Shown here piece by piece: positions 1 through 13,136 of a DNA stretch of 64,000 nucleotides. The stretch spans positions 620,001-684,000 of the forward strand of contig JAZGTN010000098.1 of the NCBI GenBank assembly GCA_037783415.1, written 5' to 3'. The position numbers were made by a program, and so were the translations under genes. Below the pieces are notes generated by a model that made no database searches, was not told the origin of the DNA, and was given only the letters and a program-made list of their open reading frames with translations. The stretch's first letter is position 1; each line of letters begins with the position of its first letter. The DNA is from Leptasterias polaris (Eukaryota > Echinodermata > Asteroidea > Forcipulatida > Asteriidae).

Positions 1-206
1 TGCTGTTCCCAGTTTTATGCCTGCAGAGCAGAACAGGAGTGCTCCTAAAATATATGACAACAAAATGTCACTGGCTTGTTCCAGGTTAGATTCATGTGCA
101 CTCAACAACAAAAAAGAGAGAAAAGTGTCCCCCAATCTTACCTGTTTAACACCCATTTTAAATATATAGACAGAACTAAAGGATTGATGATGACATATTA
201 TAGTAC

Positions 207-3200
207 CTGCATGATCAGTTGTACTACAGCGTCTGGGCTGAGTCCACACTCTTTCAGGAAGGTAGATCCATATTTCCTGTAGTTCATTAACTGTACATTC
301 AGCTGATCGGTTATACGTATGTGATCAACCAGTGCCTTCTCGATGCCTTGGCATATAACTGTATCAAAATTAAATTCAAGCTGGGGAGAACAAAAAAGTG
401 CTAGTTGGTGGAATAGACATTTAGTATATTTGTTATTGGTGACTTTCTGGCCATTTCGTTAAATCCAGATTCTGACTTGCAACGTGGTATCTTCCTGAGA
501 GACGGCTTCCCTTGTAATGCTTTTTATTCAAGTAAAGGAAAAGTAAGCAACGAATTGAAGGTAAACAAATGGAGATAAACAAATGCATGGGGTAAACAAA
601 GAATTTGCAGAATTTAAAGTCGGATGGTTACGATGTGACCATAATCATTATTTGTGTAAAATAAGTCATCATTTCAATCAAAGATACAAATAGTGTTGTG
701 AAACATTCCTTGTAAGCTAGAATTTGTTTCAAAAATGAACTCTTCCCAAATTAAGACGTGGAATTTCCTCAAGGACTTTTAATAATTTTGTGAAAATTGT
801 GTGCAGCACTTTAGGAATGCTTTGAGTAAAGGAATCATCCAATTTTAAATTTGGTGGGATCTGGGGAAAAACACTCTGAATTGTGACTATTATGCAATGA
901 GGAATACTCATTGCAAGTCACCTTATCCCATTTTACAAAGATCACATGTTCAATGAATAAAAGGACAGCAGGGATCACCTTCCTGACAGCCTGTGAGTAG
1001 TCTGCATTGCTGATGGTGCCACCTGGTGACACAGCAGGTCGGTTGATAGAGTCTTGAAAGGCCTCAGTTACCATTCTCTTCATGGTTATACCATCTAACC
1101 AAGAATGCTCCATGTTCACAAGTAAGAATCCAGCTTTGGTTACGATGAGCTGGCACATTTTATCAAACCACCTAATAATCCAAGAAAAAGGAGTCAGTGT
1201 TTTAAACATTGTCCAAAGACTCTTACTTATCACGGGGAATCAATCATATTTGTCTTACTTTTTATTCAAAATAACGTTAGAAACGGTTGGATAAGAAAAT
1301 AGACTGGTTCATTTTTTTAATATTATGAGAATCGGAGTCTACATTATTGTTTTTGTATATGTTGTATGCAGAGTATTAATAGGATTTAGGATGATTGGGG
1401 CGATGAAGAGGATTGAGCCACTTCTCAATCATAAAATGTCCCATTTATCAGCGTCTCATCACTAGCCTCTCCTAATTCAAACTCTCGCTGCCCAGCTTCA
1501 CGTGCCGATCCCGGTTTAAAACTGTGAGCAGCGGTGTGGAAGGCGGGTAGCTCGCGTCTTAAACTGTTTTTTCAACCAGTTACTTTAACGTTTTACAAGA
1601 ACAAAGATTCAACGTTATTTTGCTTATTGATCTAATGTTTCACCAACGTTAGCAGGTGAACGTTGAAGCAATGTAACATTAACGTTTTTTCAACTTGTTA
1701 CTGAAATGTTTTAATTTTAACGTTTTTTCGTCGGTAACTTGCTCATTAATAAAATGTATAATTAACGTTAGCAAGTTAACGTTGAAACATTGTGACATCA
1801 ACTTTGACCTGAGTAATTAGAATGACATTAGGCATTATACTTTAGTATATTTTGATTAATAATTGGTTATGCTGCGGTCAATATCAACCTATTCATCCTT
1901 GTGTGTGGCATGTGTTATATAAATGTAGTCCGAGATACATAGAATCTGCAGTCAAAGTTGCATCTTTTTAAAAATTAATTAGTTTAATTTTTGAGTAGAA
2001 TTTGCAACTGAAACTATCGATGGAGGCTTTGATGTCTGAACAAGTTCTTCGAAAAGGATTAAGAAAACAAGTTTAACAAACTACCATTAAATGTCTTAAT
2101 TACACCAAATTGTTATGTATTAAATTTGAGTTTGGACCCGCCTATAAATTTGCATATCGATTTCAACCTAAAGCAACGTTGATTCAACGTTAATTTAATT
2201 TTTAACCAAGAGTTAAATTCATTTAAAGGTAGGGTAATACCAATAGATTGGTTTTTGTCAAAGTAATACTGATTTATAGTCCAAATTGTCAGTAAAGATA
2301 CAATAAAAGTCACATGTAAAAGTTTCAGCTGAATACCTGGTCTACTTGTTGAGAAAACAGCAAAAAACTGTCACATTATCATGATGTGAATATTCCATTA
2401 AAAAACTCTGACCCCTTTTTGCCTCCTGATGAGTGGAGACACATTAGGCGTCAACAAGATAAGCCAATTAGCTTACGTAATATACACCCATGTAGGCACA
2501 CTCCATACCTATCTAACTACTTCACCTCGGGCTTACCAATGCCCAGTGGTCAACTATCTGACCATTGCAAAAATCATGATGTTAGTTTACATAACTATAA
2601 TTTACAGTTGACTGCTCTTTTGCAATGGGTTATGCATGGTGAATGCACGATCTACACTGTACATATGTTGAAACAGTGTTCCTACCTTCTACATTATATA
2701 TAGCTCCATTCACGGGGATCATTGACCTGATCAAAAACTCTTAAAGACAGGGTCAACTTTTGTTAATTGTCATAGACCAGTATCCTCACTTGGTGTACAG
2801 CATCAATTAACAAACCTGTGAAAATTTAGGCTCATATGGTCATCGAAGTTGCAAGAAAATATTAAACTTGAGAAAAAAAAACACCCGTTGCATAGAATTG
2901 TGTGCTTTCAGATGCCTGAGAAAGGCTTCATGCCAGTCTGTGAAACCTTTGAAAGGCTTTATGCCTGACTAAAAACTTTCTCAAATTCAATTTTCTTTGT
3001 TGAAATTACCCCTCTCTCTAAAACAAAATTGAACAGTGCTTCAAAGGGGGTAGTTTCTGACAATGATAATATCAACAGCTCCCCAGTGCTCTTCACCATG
3101 TAAGATTTTACTAAAGACTGAAGTAAGGTTTCAGTTCCCTAATTGGTTGGTTAGACTATGACCCACTCGTAATATCTTCGGGACTGCCCAAACCATTAAA

Positions 3201-6200
3201 ACCCATCAAAAGATGAATTCATTAGGATGGCTGCATTGTGTATTTTGTGTGTGTGGTACACTTTGCAGACTCGATGATCAAGGTGGGGAGGACACACACC
3301 TGGTCATCATTCTAATTGTATAAGCATCCTCTAGCTGGGCAGTTTCAATGGTGGGTGAGGCTGATCAATGGAACATTCTTTCAGTCACTCACCTGTTACC
3401 AGCATTTCCATACAGTCCCCTCCTGAGTAGGCCTTCAATGTTACCAGTGTTTAAGTCATCCTCTAAACACAGGCAGAATAGAGCTGAATCTATCAGCGTC
3501 ATATTGTCTTGGTTATCTGTATAGACAAATAACAACTATTACTTTTATGAAGATAATTTATTAACAAAATAGTTTTTCAGTTTATAGTATGGGCCTACCA
3601 CTATTTGTGCAATTCAGTGACTGTGACCGTTAAGATACTTCAAGACTAAATGAATTTTATTCCCATGCCCTTCAAAAATCTGCAATGTTGTGATCGGAGG
3701 CAGAAGACGTATTGCTTGTTGTGTGGTGTGGCTGCTTGTGCCCTGAAACAAAGGAACTTGGAGTTTAGATTGTGACTTAATTGTTGTATATGTGACGAGT
3801 GCCAGCTAAAATCGTTTGGTGTTATAGATTGCCATATGCACATACACTCTGCCTCATCGTTCCTCTCTATTTTGTATAACAAGGGACAAAAACTTGATAT
3901 ATTATGATATCAAGTAAAATACTGATAACATTCTAACAGTATGATTGATACTAATTTACTACTAATAGCTCAACACTTCACTAGATATAGGCTACAGATT
4001 AGATGTCTGAGATAGAGTCTAGTGAGAGAGTAACAGTAAGAGTGAATCTGTGGGAAGATGATGTCTGCATCTATGGAATGTTGAGTAAGGCAACCAGGCA
4101 ATTCCTTGGGGTGTCTGGGTCAGAGTTCATCTAGGGTTTCACCCTTGGTTTGTCTGGGTTACAGTTCATCTATCTTTGTGCATATCTTTACAAACATAAA
4201 GAATTATTATTCCAAAACCTGAAATACCTTTAGATAATTCTACAATATTTTGCCGAAGATGTGCCCATGTGTCACGGTCCTGTGTGGTCAAGAAGCCAAA
4301 AGGGTGCTCCTGTGGTGGAGAGGCAGCAGAATGCTGAAGGATAAACTGAAGATGAGCTTGGATGCTCTGCCCAGAAACAATACTCCCTGAAGAGGACAAA
4401 TGTTTCAAAATAGGTTGATGAGGAGGGATCCTCTTCTGTATGAAGAGATCACTATTGACCCAAATTCACCTGACATCATCTCAATAAGCTTTTGCGCTAT
4501 TTGGGAGTCAATGTCCCTGTGTGTTAGACTTCAGTGTAGTGACCATACTATTAGGCGACACAGCATTAATACATTACACACTTACCATAATGTAATGTGC
4601 AATTGACTTCCAATGGTGGGCATGGCAGACAGTGGACAAGTCGTTAAATCTCTGTCGCAGTGATAGTGAAACAGCTCTCTCGCAACCATTTCGCGAGACA
4701 CAGAATTGAGAGATTTATGAAACAGTCGGGACATTTCCCATCCATAAATTAATATTTACTTACCATCTTCTTCCAGAACATCAACTACATACATGTGACC
4801 CTTGCACATCACCAGGACATGACGTTGAGTCACATCACAAAACAACTCATCTCTGATTAGTTGAGGGATTCGCGTTGTATTGAAAAAATTATGATATCGA
4901 CTCATATTTAAGGGGTGCACGTTGCTTTTCACTGCATGTCTGTAGGCTTCATGGGCAGACAGAGACCTGCATATTCGAAGGTGACGAGAAATTAAATTAT
5001 TAAAAGAAGATTGGTAAGACGCAATCTTGTCAGACACCATACACAATCTCACAAGACAACAGCTGCATAACAGCTGCATAACTAGAGCTAGAGTGCTTCA
5101 CAAAGCACAATAATGATGACCCCTATGAAATAAATTAAAAATATATAAACAACTTTTAAAATAAAATTACCACTAGTGACCACTAGGTGACCAAAGGCCG
5201 CATCCTATACTTAGTTGCATGGAAACGAATGCAATAGCTTTCGTCTGTTGATAGACGGGAACATTTGCCGTACATGTATACAACGGCGCACCCAAGGGGG
5301 GGGGGCCTCGGGGGGCTTGAGCCCCCCCCCCCCCAAGAGGGTAAAAAAAATAAAATAAAAAAAAGGGGGGAGGAAGAGGGAAGGAAAGAAAGAAAAAGAA
5401 AAAAATGGGGGAGGGGAGGAAGGGGGAAGGAAAAAAGAGCCGAGGGAGAAAAGTCGCAAATGTGTGTGTAGCTTTTGGTTTTTATTTCCGGTGGCAGTAT
5501 TTTCTTTTCTTCCTTTGCCATTCGCATTTTTTTCCCTGCCAAATTACTCTTTTATACGGGAGATTCGATAACGCGAGGTGCGAGGTGCGAGGTGAAAGAT
5601 TTTGAACACCATTAATAAGACAACTCCCTTGTAATTGCTTAAACTTGCAACAATAACATATTAAGCATTTGAAACCAACGGGCTAATTTGTCCAGGATAA
5701 AATATATCTCACGTCGTTCCGGCATTCAATGGTTTTTCCGCCTTATGGATTGCCTGTAGTACTACACTTGAATTTGAGAAACAACGGATAGTAATGTTTT
5801 TTTACCCGTGATGTTTTTAATGAATATGCATGGTACCATCGATACCGACCAGATCCAAAATGAATATCATCACGCGTTGCTTCTTTTCCACATTTTTCAT
5901 TTTAGTCGGCTATGTTCAGGGATTAAAAAGGTCTGCAATCCTACCCTTTCCAAATTACACATCACATTATTTTATGCTCTGGTTAAACTTATAATTTCAT
6001 TTTTTAACAGTAATCTGATATAAACTATTATTATGTGACACCACTTTCGCAAAACAAAGGTCTGTAGGATCTGGGTTTGCCGCCCATTTATTCATGGAAT
6101 TTGCCGCCCAGTGATGAAAAGTAGGTAGGATTTTTTTAAATAAACTTAAAAGATTTATATGGATCAGAAGTGCTTAAAAAGTATGTTTTTTCTAATTTTA

Positions 6201-9200
6201 TGCATAAAGAGGCTTGATTTTTCACCCCTAAAAAACGCCAAAAGCTCAGAGCTCCAGGGCGCTTTGCCCCCTGGACCCCCACCGGGGCTTCGCCCCTGGA
6301 CCCCACCAGGGGCCGTAAGGCCGGCCCCTGGACCCCACCCAATACATTGGTTTGAGCCCCCCCACCCCCGAAAAAAAACCACCCAAAAAACCATAATCCT
6401 GGGTGCGCCGTTGCATGTATAGGTACCGGTAATATTCATTCTGATCACGGGACCGTTGTTTGACAAAAGGAAGAAAGAAAGAAAGAAGAAGAGAAAGAAT
6501 TCTAGCATACAGCCTGCTTCACCCGTATGTCTAGTGTTTTGACTCGCTGTCTGGGACATTCAGGATTTATGTGTTTTATATTGACCATCCCCACTATTGA
6601 CCATGTCACTATTGACCATGTCACTATTGCCCATGTCACTATTGCCCATGTCACTATAGACCATGTCACTATTGACCATGTCAGTGGTCAGCGTTGTTGG
6701 TATATAAACGCCCCTCTGGCTTTGTTATTATACTCTGAACCCGAGGGATCCACTCTCTTGATCATCTGTATGGAGCAATTTTTGTTATAGTGCGCACTCA
6801 GTGTTCAAGTGTCTAATCCAACTTTAGCATATTACAATAATAAGTGAAGTTTGGGGTCGCGACCTTTAGGCTCACCCTCTTTCCCAATTTAGCTTTGAGC
6901 AAGAGAGAGAGCAGACTATATCCTGCTGTCATTTAAAAAAAAAAAAATTGTAGGGAGCATCATCTCTGGCAATGCTCCAAATACTATTCATTATGGAGGA
7001 ATAGTGTCAGAGCTCTTTTTGTATTCAAATCATCTTTTTATGAGAAAAATTTTGTCATTTTTAAGGCTACTTGAATCGGGTGATTCAATTGTAACTTGTG
7101 TGTGTATGTAGCCAGCCTTAACGTTGTGCTGACCTTTTGCCCTTGGCCTTAGTAGTTACTGTGTTAATACTATTTTGTATTGTGTGCTTTAGGATTAAAA
7201 TCAGCTGGGAGGATTAAAATCAGCACAGGAAATTGTTTTGTATTTTAGAAGTCATTGTATGGAATTTGTTGCTTTTGGTATATTTGGGACCAAGCGTTCA
7301 CAGGCAAAGCATTCAACCCTATGAATAAGTGAAGACCAGCACACACGCCTCTGGACTACAGACCACAAGGGTGTGCGCCCACTAATGGGCTTTGCGAAAA
7401 GTATTCAATTACGTAATAAATCATTCCTGCTTAAACTTGGGAGAAATTGAACTTTTATTACATCACACAAGTCAGTGAAAAACATGATTACACCTAATTT
7501 TGGACTGGATTTGCTCACATATCTGGGATGTCTTTATAATACAACACTAGTGTTGCAGTTTATAATGTGTGTTATGTAAAAACTATTTCTATTGATACAA
7601 TGTTTCACATATAAGTCAGAGATACAAAATTTTACCCGACATATCGCCAGAATTCTTCAGTGTCAGTCACAGCTGGGTTCTTATGAATAACATCAGGTAC
7701 CAGTTTTTCATTCCTCAAAGTCTTCAAGAATCTCAATACCGAGACGGTGATATTTGTTGCTCTAAGTATCTAATGATAGAGAAAAGAATGATGAATAATG
7801 GTTTGTCAAAACCCAGCCACCTCTGATCAGGTTTAGCATTTGAGATTCAATGAGAAAAAATAAAGAAATTGCATTCTCTTTTGAGAAAAGGCCAATCAGC
7901 CTCACCTGATGCATGTAGCCTGGTCTTGAGTCATCACTGATTAACACTGCAACGTTCGTGTTAGCTACAACTGAAGCTCTGTTTGTTAAGTACTTCTCCT
8001 GCCAGATATCTAAACAATATGTTAAAGAAGCCAGTTCAGAAAGGAAATCATCAAAAATGGCTGATTTATCTTTGGACTTTCATGAAAGCCAACCTTTATA
8101 CAAAAGGAGGAGCAGATGAGTAAGAAAAGGTAAGCTCTAATGAAAGTATGAGGCAGATTGAATAAAATACACTGTTGCAGTATAAGAATAGGGAGGTGTT
8201 AGTGGTAGAGCAGAAATGGAAAAAGAGAAAGAATCAAGTAAACATCAAGGAGGCGAGGTACCTGGATTGAGAGGAAGCATCAATATGAAGCAAAAAGGAA
8301 TCAAGGTACTATATTGAAGGAAGGATCAGATGAAGAAGTTACTGGGATGAGAGGAAGAATTAAGGACAATAGAAACTAGATCAAGAGGAAGCAGCAAGTA
8401 AACTTGATACTTGAATGCGAGGAAGCATCAAGGAAACAACGTACTGGATCAAAAAACAAGGTACTGGAATGAGAGGAAGTATCAATGAAACAGGGTATTG
8501 GAATGACAGGAAGAGTCAAGGAAACGTCGTACTGGAATGAAAGGAAGCATCCAGGACACAAAGGTATTGGAATTAGAAGAAGCACCAAGGAAATACTGGA
8601 CTGGAATGAGAGCGAGCATCAAGGAAGGTACTGGAATGAGAGGAAGCATCAAGAAAACAACTGGATTTAAAGGAAGCGTCGATGAAACAAGTACTCGTAT
8701 GAGAGCAAACATAGAGGAAACAATGTCCTGAAATGAAAGGAAGTGCCAAGGAAACAATGCACTGGAAAAATAGGAAGCGTAAAAGAAACAAGATACTGAA
8801 ATGAGAAGAAGGTGCTTACATCAATAGGAAGAATTAAGGTTATAACTTAATACTGGAATGAGAGGATTCATTAGGATGAGAGTTCGAATGAGAGAAAGCA
8901 TCCAGGATTTACGATACTGGAATGAAAGGAAGTATCATCAAGGAAACAGGGTCCTGGAATGAGATGATAAAAATATACTAAAATGAGAGGATACACAATG
9001 TACAATACTGGTATGGGATGAAGTATTAGCAAACAACTGGAATTAGAGGAAGCATCAAGCAAACAAGATGCTGGGAATGGGAGGAAGCATCAAGTAAACA
9101 TGGTACTGGAATAAAAGGAAGGTTCAACCATACGGACTACTGTGAGGGGTTACTGTAGACACGCCTACCTTTAATGTAGCTTGTGTGACTGTTTTTCTTA

Positions 9201-10787
9201 TTCTGCTCCACCAATTCATTGTTTAGCTCTGAAAGTAAACCAACTCAAAACACTGCATTACAAGTTATTGTTTAATGGCTATCTACCCAATGATATGCAT
9301 TTCAAACAAACTAAAAGAAGGTACTAGGCTTTCGATAAAGGCCTAATTAATAGGTTCAGGAGCATTTTAAGCACCACTGATTCAATAATTGCAAAGCTAC
9401 CAGTGATAAGGTTTGATATAAAGGCATTGGGGGCAACTACTTCCAATCCCATAATGAACTCAACTTGACATTGTTAACATGGTTGACAAAGTATGCAAAT
9501 CAAGAACTAGTACAAATGCTCATCGATTCTGTTGACAGAAAAAGTTCTTTACACGTAAATTTGTTATTCCTTGTAACACCAACGTTGGGTTATTTCAGCC
9601 TCCGAAAGTAGGTCAGCCGCTTCACATTTGAACAGACTGTGCAAATCTCCCATGTAATCCAATGCTAAAGCATGTGATTTGTTTAGTTCACATGTTAAGA
9701 CATTAAGATGTGAACCCAGGCTTGCAAAAATGCCAATAAGAGCGAGACTTGCATTGTCTCTAGAAGAAGAAACCCATAATGTGTAGATGGACTTTCCGCC
9801 AACTGTGGTTTTTGAAATGTGATGAATATCATTTAAACCCACCACGACCCTCTCCTCTCTCAAACTCCTCAACGAGGGCTTTTGTCTCCTTGTATTGATC
9901 TTGGCTGAGCAAAGTGTGTTGGGATGCTAGGTATCGTTGACAGGTGTCTTGTAGTGTTGGGATTGGTAGCTGTGGAAGTGCTGCCTGGAAATGCATTGTG
10001 GGAACATGACTGATGGTTTGAAGATAGTCCGAGGGTGAGGAGAAGGACGAGCTGTTATCCAAATAGTAAAGAACAAGTTGCATGTGAGTAACATTAGAGA
10101 AACATTTATGGGATATAGTATTTTAAAGCCTTTTTCAAAAAGGGAACGTTTGGTTGGCCTCCTCTTAAAACTTGAACAGATAACCCTGCAAACTCCAAGA
10201 AGTAGCGTGCTGGTGGTGGTGCGGTTAAACTTCCACAGGAATACATGTGCTACAAGGGTTGTATTACATCAGTTTTACATTTTCATGCAGGATTGCTTAC
10301 AAAAGGGCTTAGGTATTTAACATTTAACATTTCATAAATTGGTCTGGCATAATGTAATATTCAAAACTCACAACTGAATGACTGGTTTGCAAAAACTGAC
10401 ATAACTTTATTACAGACTAATCAGTGATTTGTCTCCATAAATCTCTCTTAAGTAAAAAGAAGCACGTCACTGACCTTGATGTGGAAAACACTCTCGTCTT
10501 TTCAGGTCTGTTCCACCTGCCTGATAAAGACACCTACGATGAATAAAAAAAATTGAATAAATGTTACTACACTTAATAGGCTATGAAATTAAATTTCTTA
10601 AAAAAGTCTCTGTATTTTTGTTTTTGCACTGATTTTAAAAGCTGAACATAAGTATTTAATTTATCACTTTTTAAATACAGTTGCGCCGCAAATATTCATG
10701 CTCACATTCATGTGAGAGAATTTCTGACAGAGAATTGTGAAGTTAAACTTTGACAGTTACCAGTTTTTGTGTGATCCGTGTAGCCAT
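207..10787 (-). CDS. cpt2: Carnitine O-palmitoyltransferase 2, mitochondrial, copy A (3' end off window)
   Basis: Eleven exons, in minus-strand order: 10761-10787, 10475-10533, 9843-10051, 9169-9228, 7906-8009, 7636-7769, 4764-4966, 4228-4386, 3393-3516, 979-1171, 207-380. All have AG/GT borders and joined phases, giving 482 codons; the last two exons lie beyond the left edge. CPT2 transfers long-chain acyl groups from carnitine to CoA in the mitochondrial matrix. Seen: start MATRITQKL with a basic, Ser-rich leader; LPIPTLQDT near residue 85; HPLNMS and RHVLV in the middle; [14 protein letters not shown]; the catalytic His (about residue 382) in EHSWLDG; SPAVSPGG-type sequence after it; LSPDA near 470. 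The CPT2 assignment over CPT1, CROT or CRAT rests on the N-terminal, EHSW.DG and post-catalytic similarity I recall. No frameshift or stop was seen. Every exon length equals that of copy B at 24582-33588, so the two are tandem duplicates. Introns here carry copy-specific insertions. Confidence 0.9.
1530..1810. repeat. AACGTT-rich intronic segment of cpt2 copy A
   Basis: About 280 bases within the 2.2-kb intron between exons 979-1171 and 3393-3516. The palindrome AACGTT and its half TAACGTT recur many times on both strands, often next to AGCAAGTT or AGCAGGTG. No open frame is convincing. The corresponding intron in copy B is only about 165 bp, so this material was gained by A or lost by B. It looks like an old inverted-repeat element, but I could not fix its ends. 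Confidence 0.4.
2740..3130. mobile_element. Relic of the TTAAAGG-type non-autonomous repeat
   Basis: Contains the phrases GTTAATTGTCATAGACCAGT, AACAAACCTGTGAAAATTT, TCATCGAAGTTGC and GTGTGCTTTCAGATGC. Related phrases recur at 57815-58134 and in the better-preserved copy at 32689-33038. I remember a very abundant dispersed repeat of this kind from echinoderm genomes, but that is recollection only. It has no coding capacity. It lies inside the long intron of cpt2 copy A and is absent from the short matching intron of copy B. Confidence 0.45.
5281..6413. mobile_element. hAT-like non-autonomous DNA transposon, copy 1
   Basis: A 1133-bp element with ends CAACGGCGCACCCAAGG and, inverted, CCTGGGTGCGCCGTTG. 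It is flanked by an exact 8-bp target duplication CATGTATA (5273-5280 and 6414-6421). An 8-bp duplication fits the hAT superfamily, although P-type elements also make 8-bp duplications. Inside, a long C/G hairpin is followed by a polypurine tract (about 5350-5450), a unique middle, and a chain of small GC hairpins (about 6250-6350). No transposase was seen. A second copy lies at 44958-45993. It sits in an intron of cpt2 copy A (between 4764-4966 and 7636-7769) and is absent from copy B, so it inserted after the duplication. Confidence 0.82.
6589..6690. repeat. 15-bp minisatellite in cpt2 copy A intron
   Basis: About six to seven tandem copies of a 15-bp unit like CACTATTGACCATGT, with some units reading CCC for ACC. 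The surrounding intron sequence (GACATTCAGGATT... and CTTGATCAT) has a diverged counterpart at 29233-29400 in copy B, where the array is not expanded. Confidence 0.75.
8200..9115. repeat. Irregular GGAATGAGAGGAAGCATCAAGG minisatellite, cpt2 copy A intron
   Basis: Roughly 900 bp of irregular repeats of about 30-35 bp built on the core TGGAATGAGAGGAAGCATCA followed by AGGAAACAAGGTAC. It lies in the intron between exons 7906-8009 and 9169-9228. The equivalent intron of copy B has the same repeat but only about 300 bp of it (30775-31085). Open frames across it in either direction are by-products of the repeat. Confidence 0.75.
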
Positions 10788-12330
10788 GAGACCTCTCCAA
10801 CTCACGGTTCCTCAACCTCCAGCTTTACTCAGTCTAAACATAAAGTTTAAAAAATGATTGGTTATGAGTTACGGGTGGTATCAGGCAATGTGTACATTGT
10901 AAGATTAGAAATACACGGTGGTTTAATGATTGAGATCTATATACAGACCCTCAGAAGAGAAAAAAAACATCAAGAGGATGTCTAAAGAAATGTTTTGATT
11001 AGTATTGTGGTGGGACACTCTCGAGTTAGCGACAAGGTCCATGAAGACCAGAGACAAACCAGAGGTAATTATCCAACCCCAATAATATTTATTAACTTTA
11101 CGCAAGGGTGAGCGGCTACCCCCCCCCCCCCAAAGGGGGGGGGGGGACAATAACGAACTGCGGCAATGGCTAGGGGCAGTTCGTTTGATGGAAGTATACC
11201 ACCAATTGGGGATGATATTCCTAATAGAATCAGAGCAATCACCGAAAACCTCAATAAACCTCACGAGGATACCAAGTGTCCAATAAAAGTAAACAATAGT
11301 TTATTTCTTATAAACTTTCAATGACTCACTTATTTACAAAACCCGGTACAGGTAAACATTACCCGTCTCTTTAAATACAAACAAGTATGAAGCATAACAC
11401 CTAGTACAATCTCAGTCGGCCCAGCGCTAGTAACCAGCATTGGCAAACACAGGTATACCTCACACTATATACGAATAACCCTCACAACCGACCAATGGTC
11501 TGCACAATGAACCTCACATGCGGGTTCCAATAACCCTCTCAAGGAACTCGTCAGCGCTACCAACCTCCGGGCGGTACGCACAACAATGCAACTAAGTTGT
11601 ACATCAACCGTTTTACACCAACGTGTACTAACGGCATACACACAACCTTCCAATGACTCAGCCTTCACGATACAGGTTCCCCAATTCACGCTCTATAACT
11701 CCGATAGTGCAGCGGATATGTACACAAATTGTGCACTTTTTGAGAAAAGCATGAAACTTCTAACATAGTATAGTTTTAACCAAAATATGTATTTTCAGAT
11801 GTGGTGTGAAGTCAGATTTGACCTCCGAGGACCCTGAGAGGTAAAATAAAAAATGGCCGATGGTCCACCGTTTTTAATGTAAAAACACGCCTATAACTTT
11901 GGAACCAAATAGTGTAGAAAAACGTTTAAGTTGTCATTTCCAACTAAATTGGGGATGCCAATTCATTTGGTAACACTTTTAAGATCATTAGAACTCAAGG
12001 ATATATGCATTTAGGTCAAGGTTAAGGTTAAATTATGACAGAATTGTTATTTATTTTTTAACTGCGTCTCCATTTTGACACTTTTGGAATAAGGACTTTT
12101 AAAGATAGACAGCATAGTTCCGTGTATGTCCATGACTATCTAGAAGACCAGAAAATATATTACAATACGACCTAAATTCGGCTTATTATAGATATCCACA
12201 TCTTTTTACTCAATTGCATATACATGTACGGATCAATGTATTCATCTTCCCATTCATACTAATTTTTGAACTAGCACCATCCACAATTGACGAATTGGTA
12301 TCGATCAAAATATAACAGTCTCCAGAACAA
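10788..12330. other. Intergenic stretch upstream of cpt2 copy A
   Basis: No gene is recognised. The first about 50 bases are probably 5' UTR and promoter of cpt2 copy A: they resemble the region above the start codon of copy B (CTGAGTRAAGCTGGAG on the minus strand). At 11119-11147 a run of 14 C, then AAA, then a run of about 12 G forms a strong hairpin. The minus strand holds AATAAA-like signals near 11085 and 11300, hinting at the tail of an unidentified minus-strand repeat. The rest, to 12330, is AT-rich and featureless to me. Confidence 0.4.
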
Positions 12331-12334
12331 GAGC

Positions 12335-12785
12335 ACAGTGCAGTTCACTTGGCTGTGCACTTGAGTGCTGCCTTGGCACACTTGCAGCGTCCAGTGCACT
12401 TTCTTCTTGTAGCGACAGCGGATCAATTCATGGCACGATTTTGATGCCTCAGGGAAAGTGGTCCAAAGATGGTGTGTCCTTTATCCAGCCCCAGTCAGAT
12501 GCCGCTGGCATCTCCTCTAGATCCTTGGCCAATATATGGTTCCAACAGTTGGCCTGGTAGCAAGTGCGCTTGATATGCTGCTTGAGTGCTACCTGGGTTG
12601 GAGGAATGTTCTCTAGAATTCTAGACTTCAGTGTGCGAAGAGCTGTTTCCTGCACCTGGCATCATTCACTTCCATGCTCTCACTGGTTCGGTCGTACATT
12701 ATCACCACAAATCGCTCTAGCAGTAACATTGATCCTTCACTGACCTCACTTGGCATGCATAGGAGGGGCTCGAGGTAGCAGGCCC
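12335..12785 (-). pseudogene. Decayed repeat-associated protein with Cys-rich C-terminus
   Basis: Translating the minus strand and allowing for frame changes gives, in order, LLERFVVIMYDRTSE, VNDARCRKQLFA, then ENIPPTQVALKQHIKRT, ASDWGWIKD, FPEASKSCHELIRC, and CTGRCKCAKAALKC before a stop. I recall this order of motifs (IPPT..AL.QH.KR, DWGW, C.G.C.C) from a multicopy protein family in invertebrate genomes, but I cannot name it. At least two frame changes (near 12640 and 12400) and an internal stop show it is not functional. It borders the 21-bp minisatellite. Confidence 0.5.
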
Positions 12786-12901
12786 ATAAGGGGCCCATGT
12801 GGGGAAAATGTGGGCATTCCCATGAGAATTGATTTTGCAAAAGACCATTATGGTTATGGGTAAAACATGGGCAATCTATGGTGTTCCATATGTGCCACTC
12901 C

Positions 12902-13136
12902 TTCCGTCGCCTTTTCAATTTTTTCCGTCGCCTTTTCAATTTTGTCCGTCGCCTTTTCAATTTTGTCCGTCGCCTTTTCAATTTTGTCCGTCGCCTTTTC
13001 AATTTTGTCCGTCGCCTTTTCAATTTTCTTCCGTCGCCTTTTCAATTTTCTTCCGTCGCCTTTACAATTTTCTTCCGTCGCCTTTTCAATTTTCTTCCGT
13101 CGCCTTTTCAATTTTCTTCCGTCGCCTTTTCAATTT
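12902..13136. repeat. 21-bp minisatellite, 11 units
   Basis: Eleven tandem copies of a 21-bp unit, TCCGTCGCCTTTTCAATTTT plus one base. Because 21 is a multiple of three, every frame stays open (for example KRRRTKL repeats on the minus strand and SVAFSIL on the plus). A single unit in the opposite orientation occurs at 13418-13445. The ORFs are repeat artefacts. Confidence 0.9.

Noticed and set aside
5183..5605. Overlapping frames in the polypurine part of the hAT-like element
   Set aside because: Low-complexity translation; no transposase motif.
9564..9872. 102-codon minus-strand frame next to cpt2 copy A exon 9843-10051
   Set aside because: It is intron read-through; the matching intron of copy B is similar but does not keep the frame.
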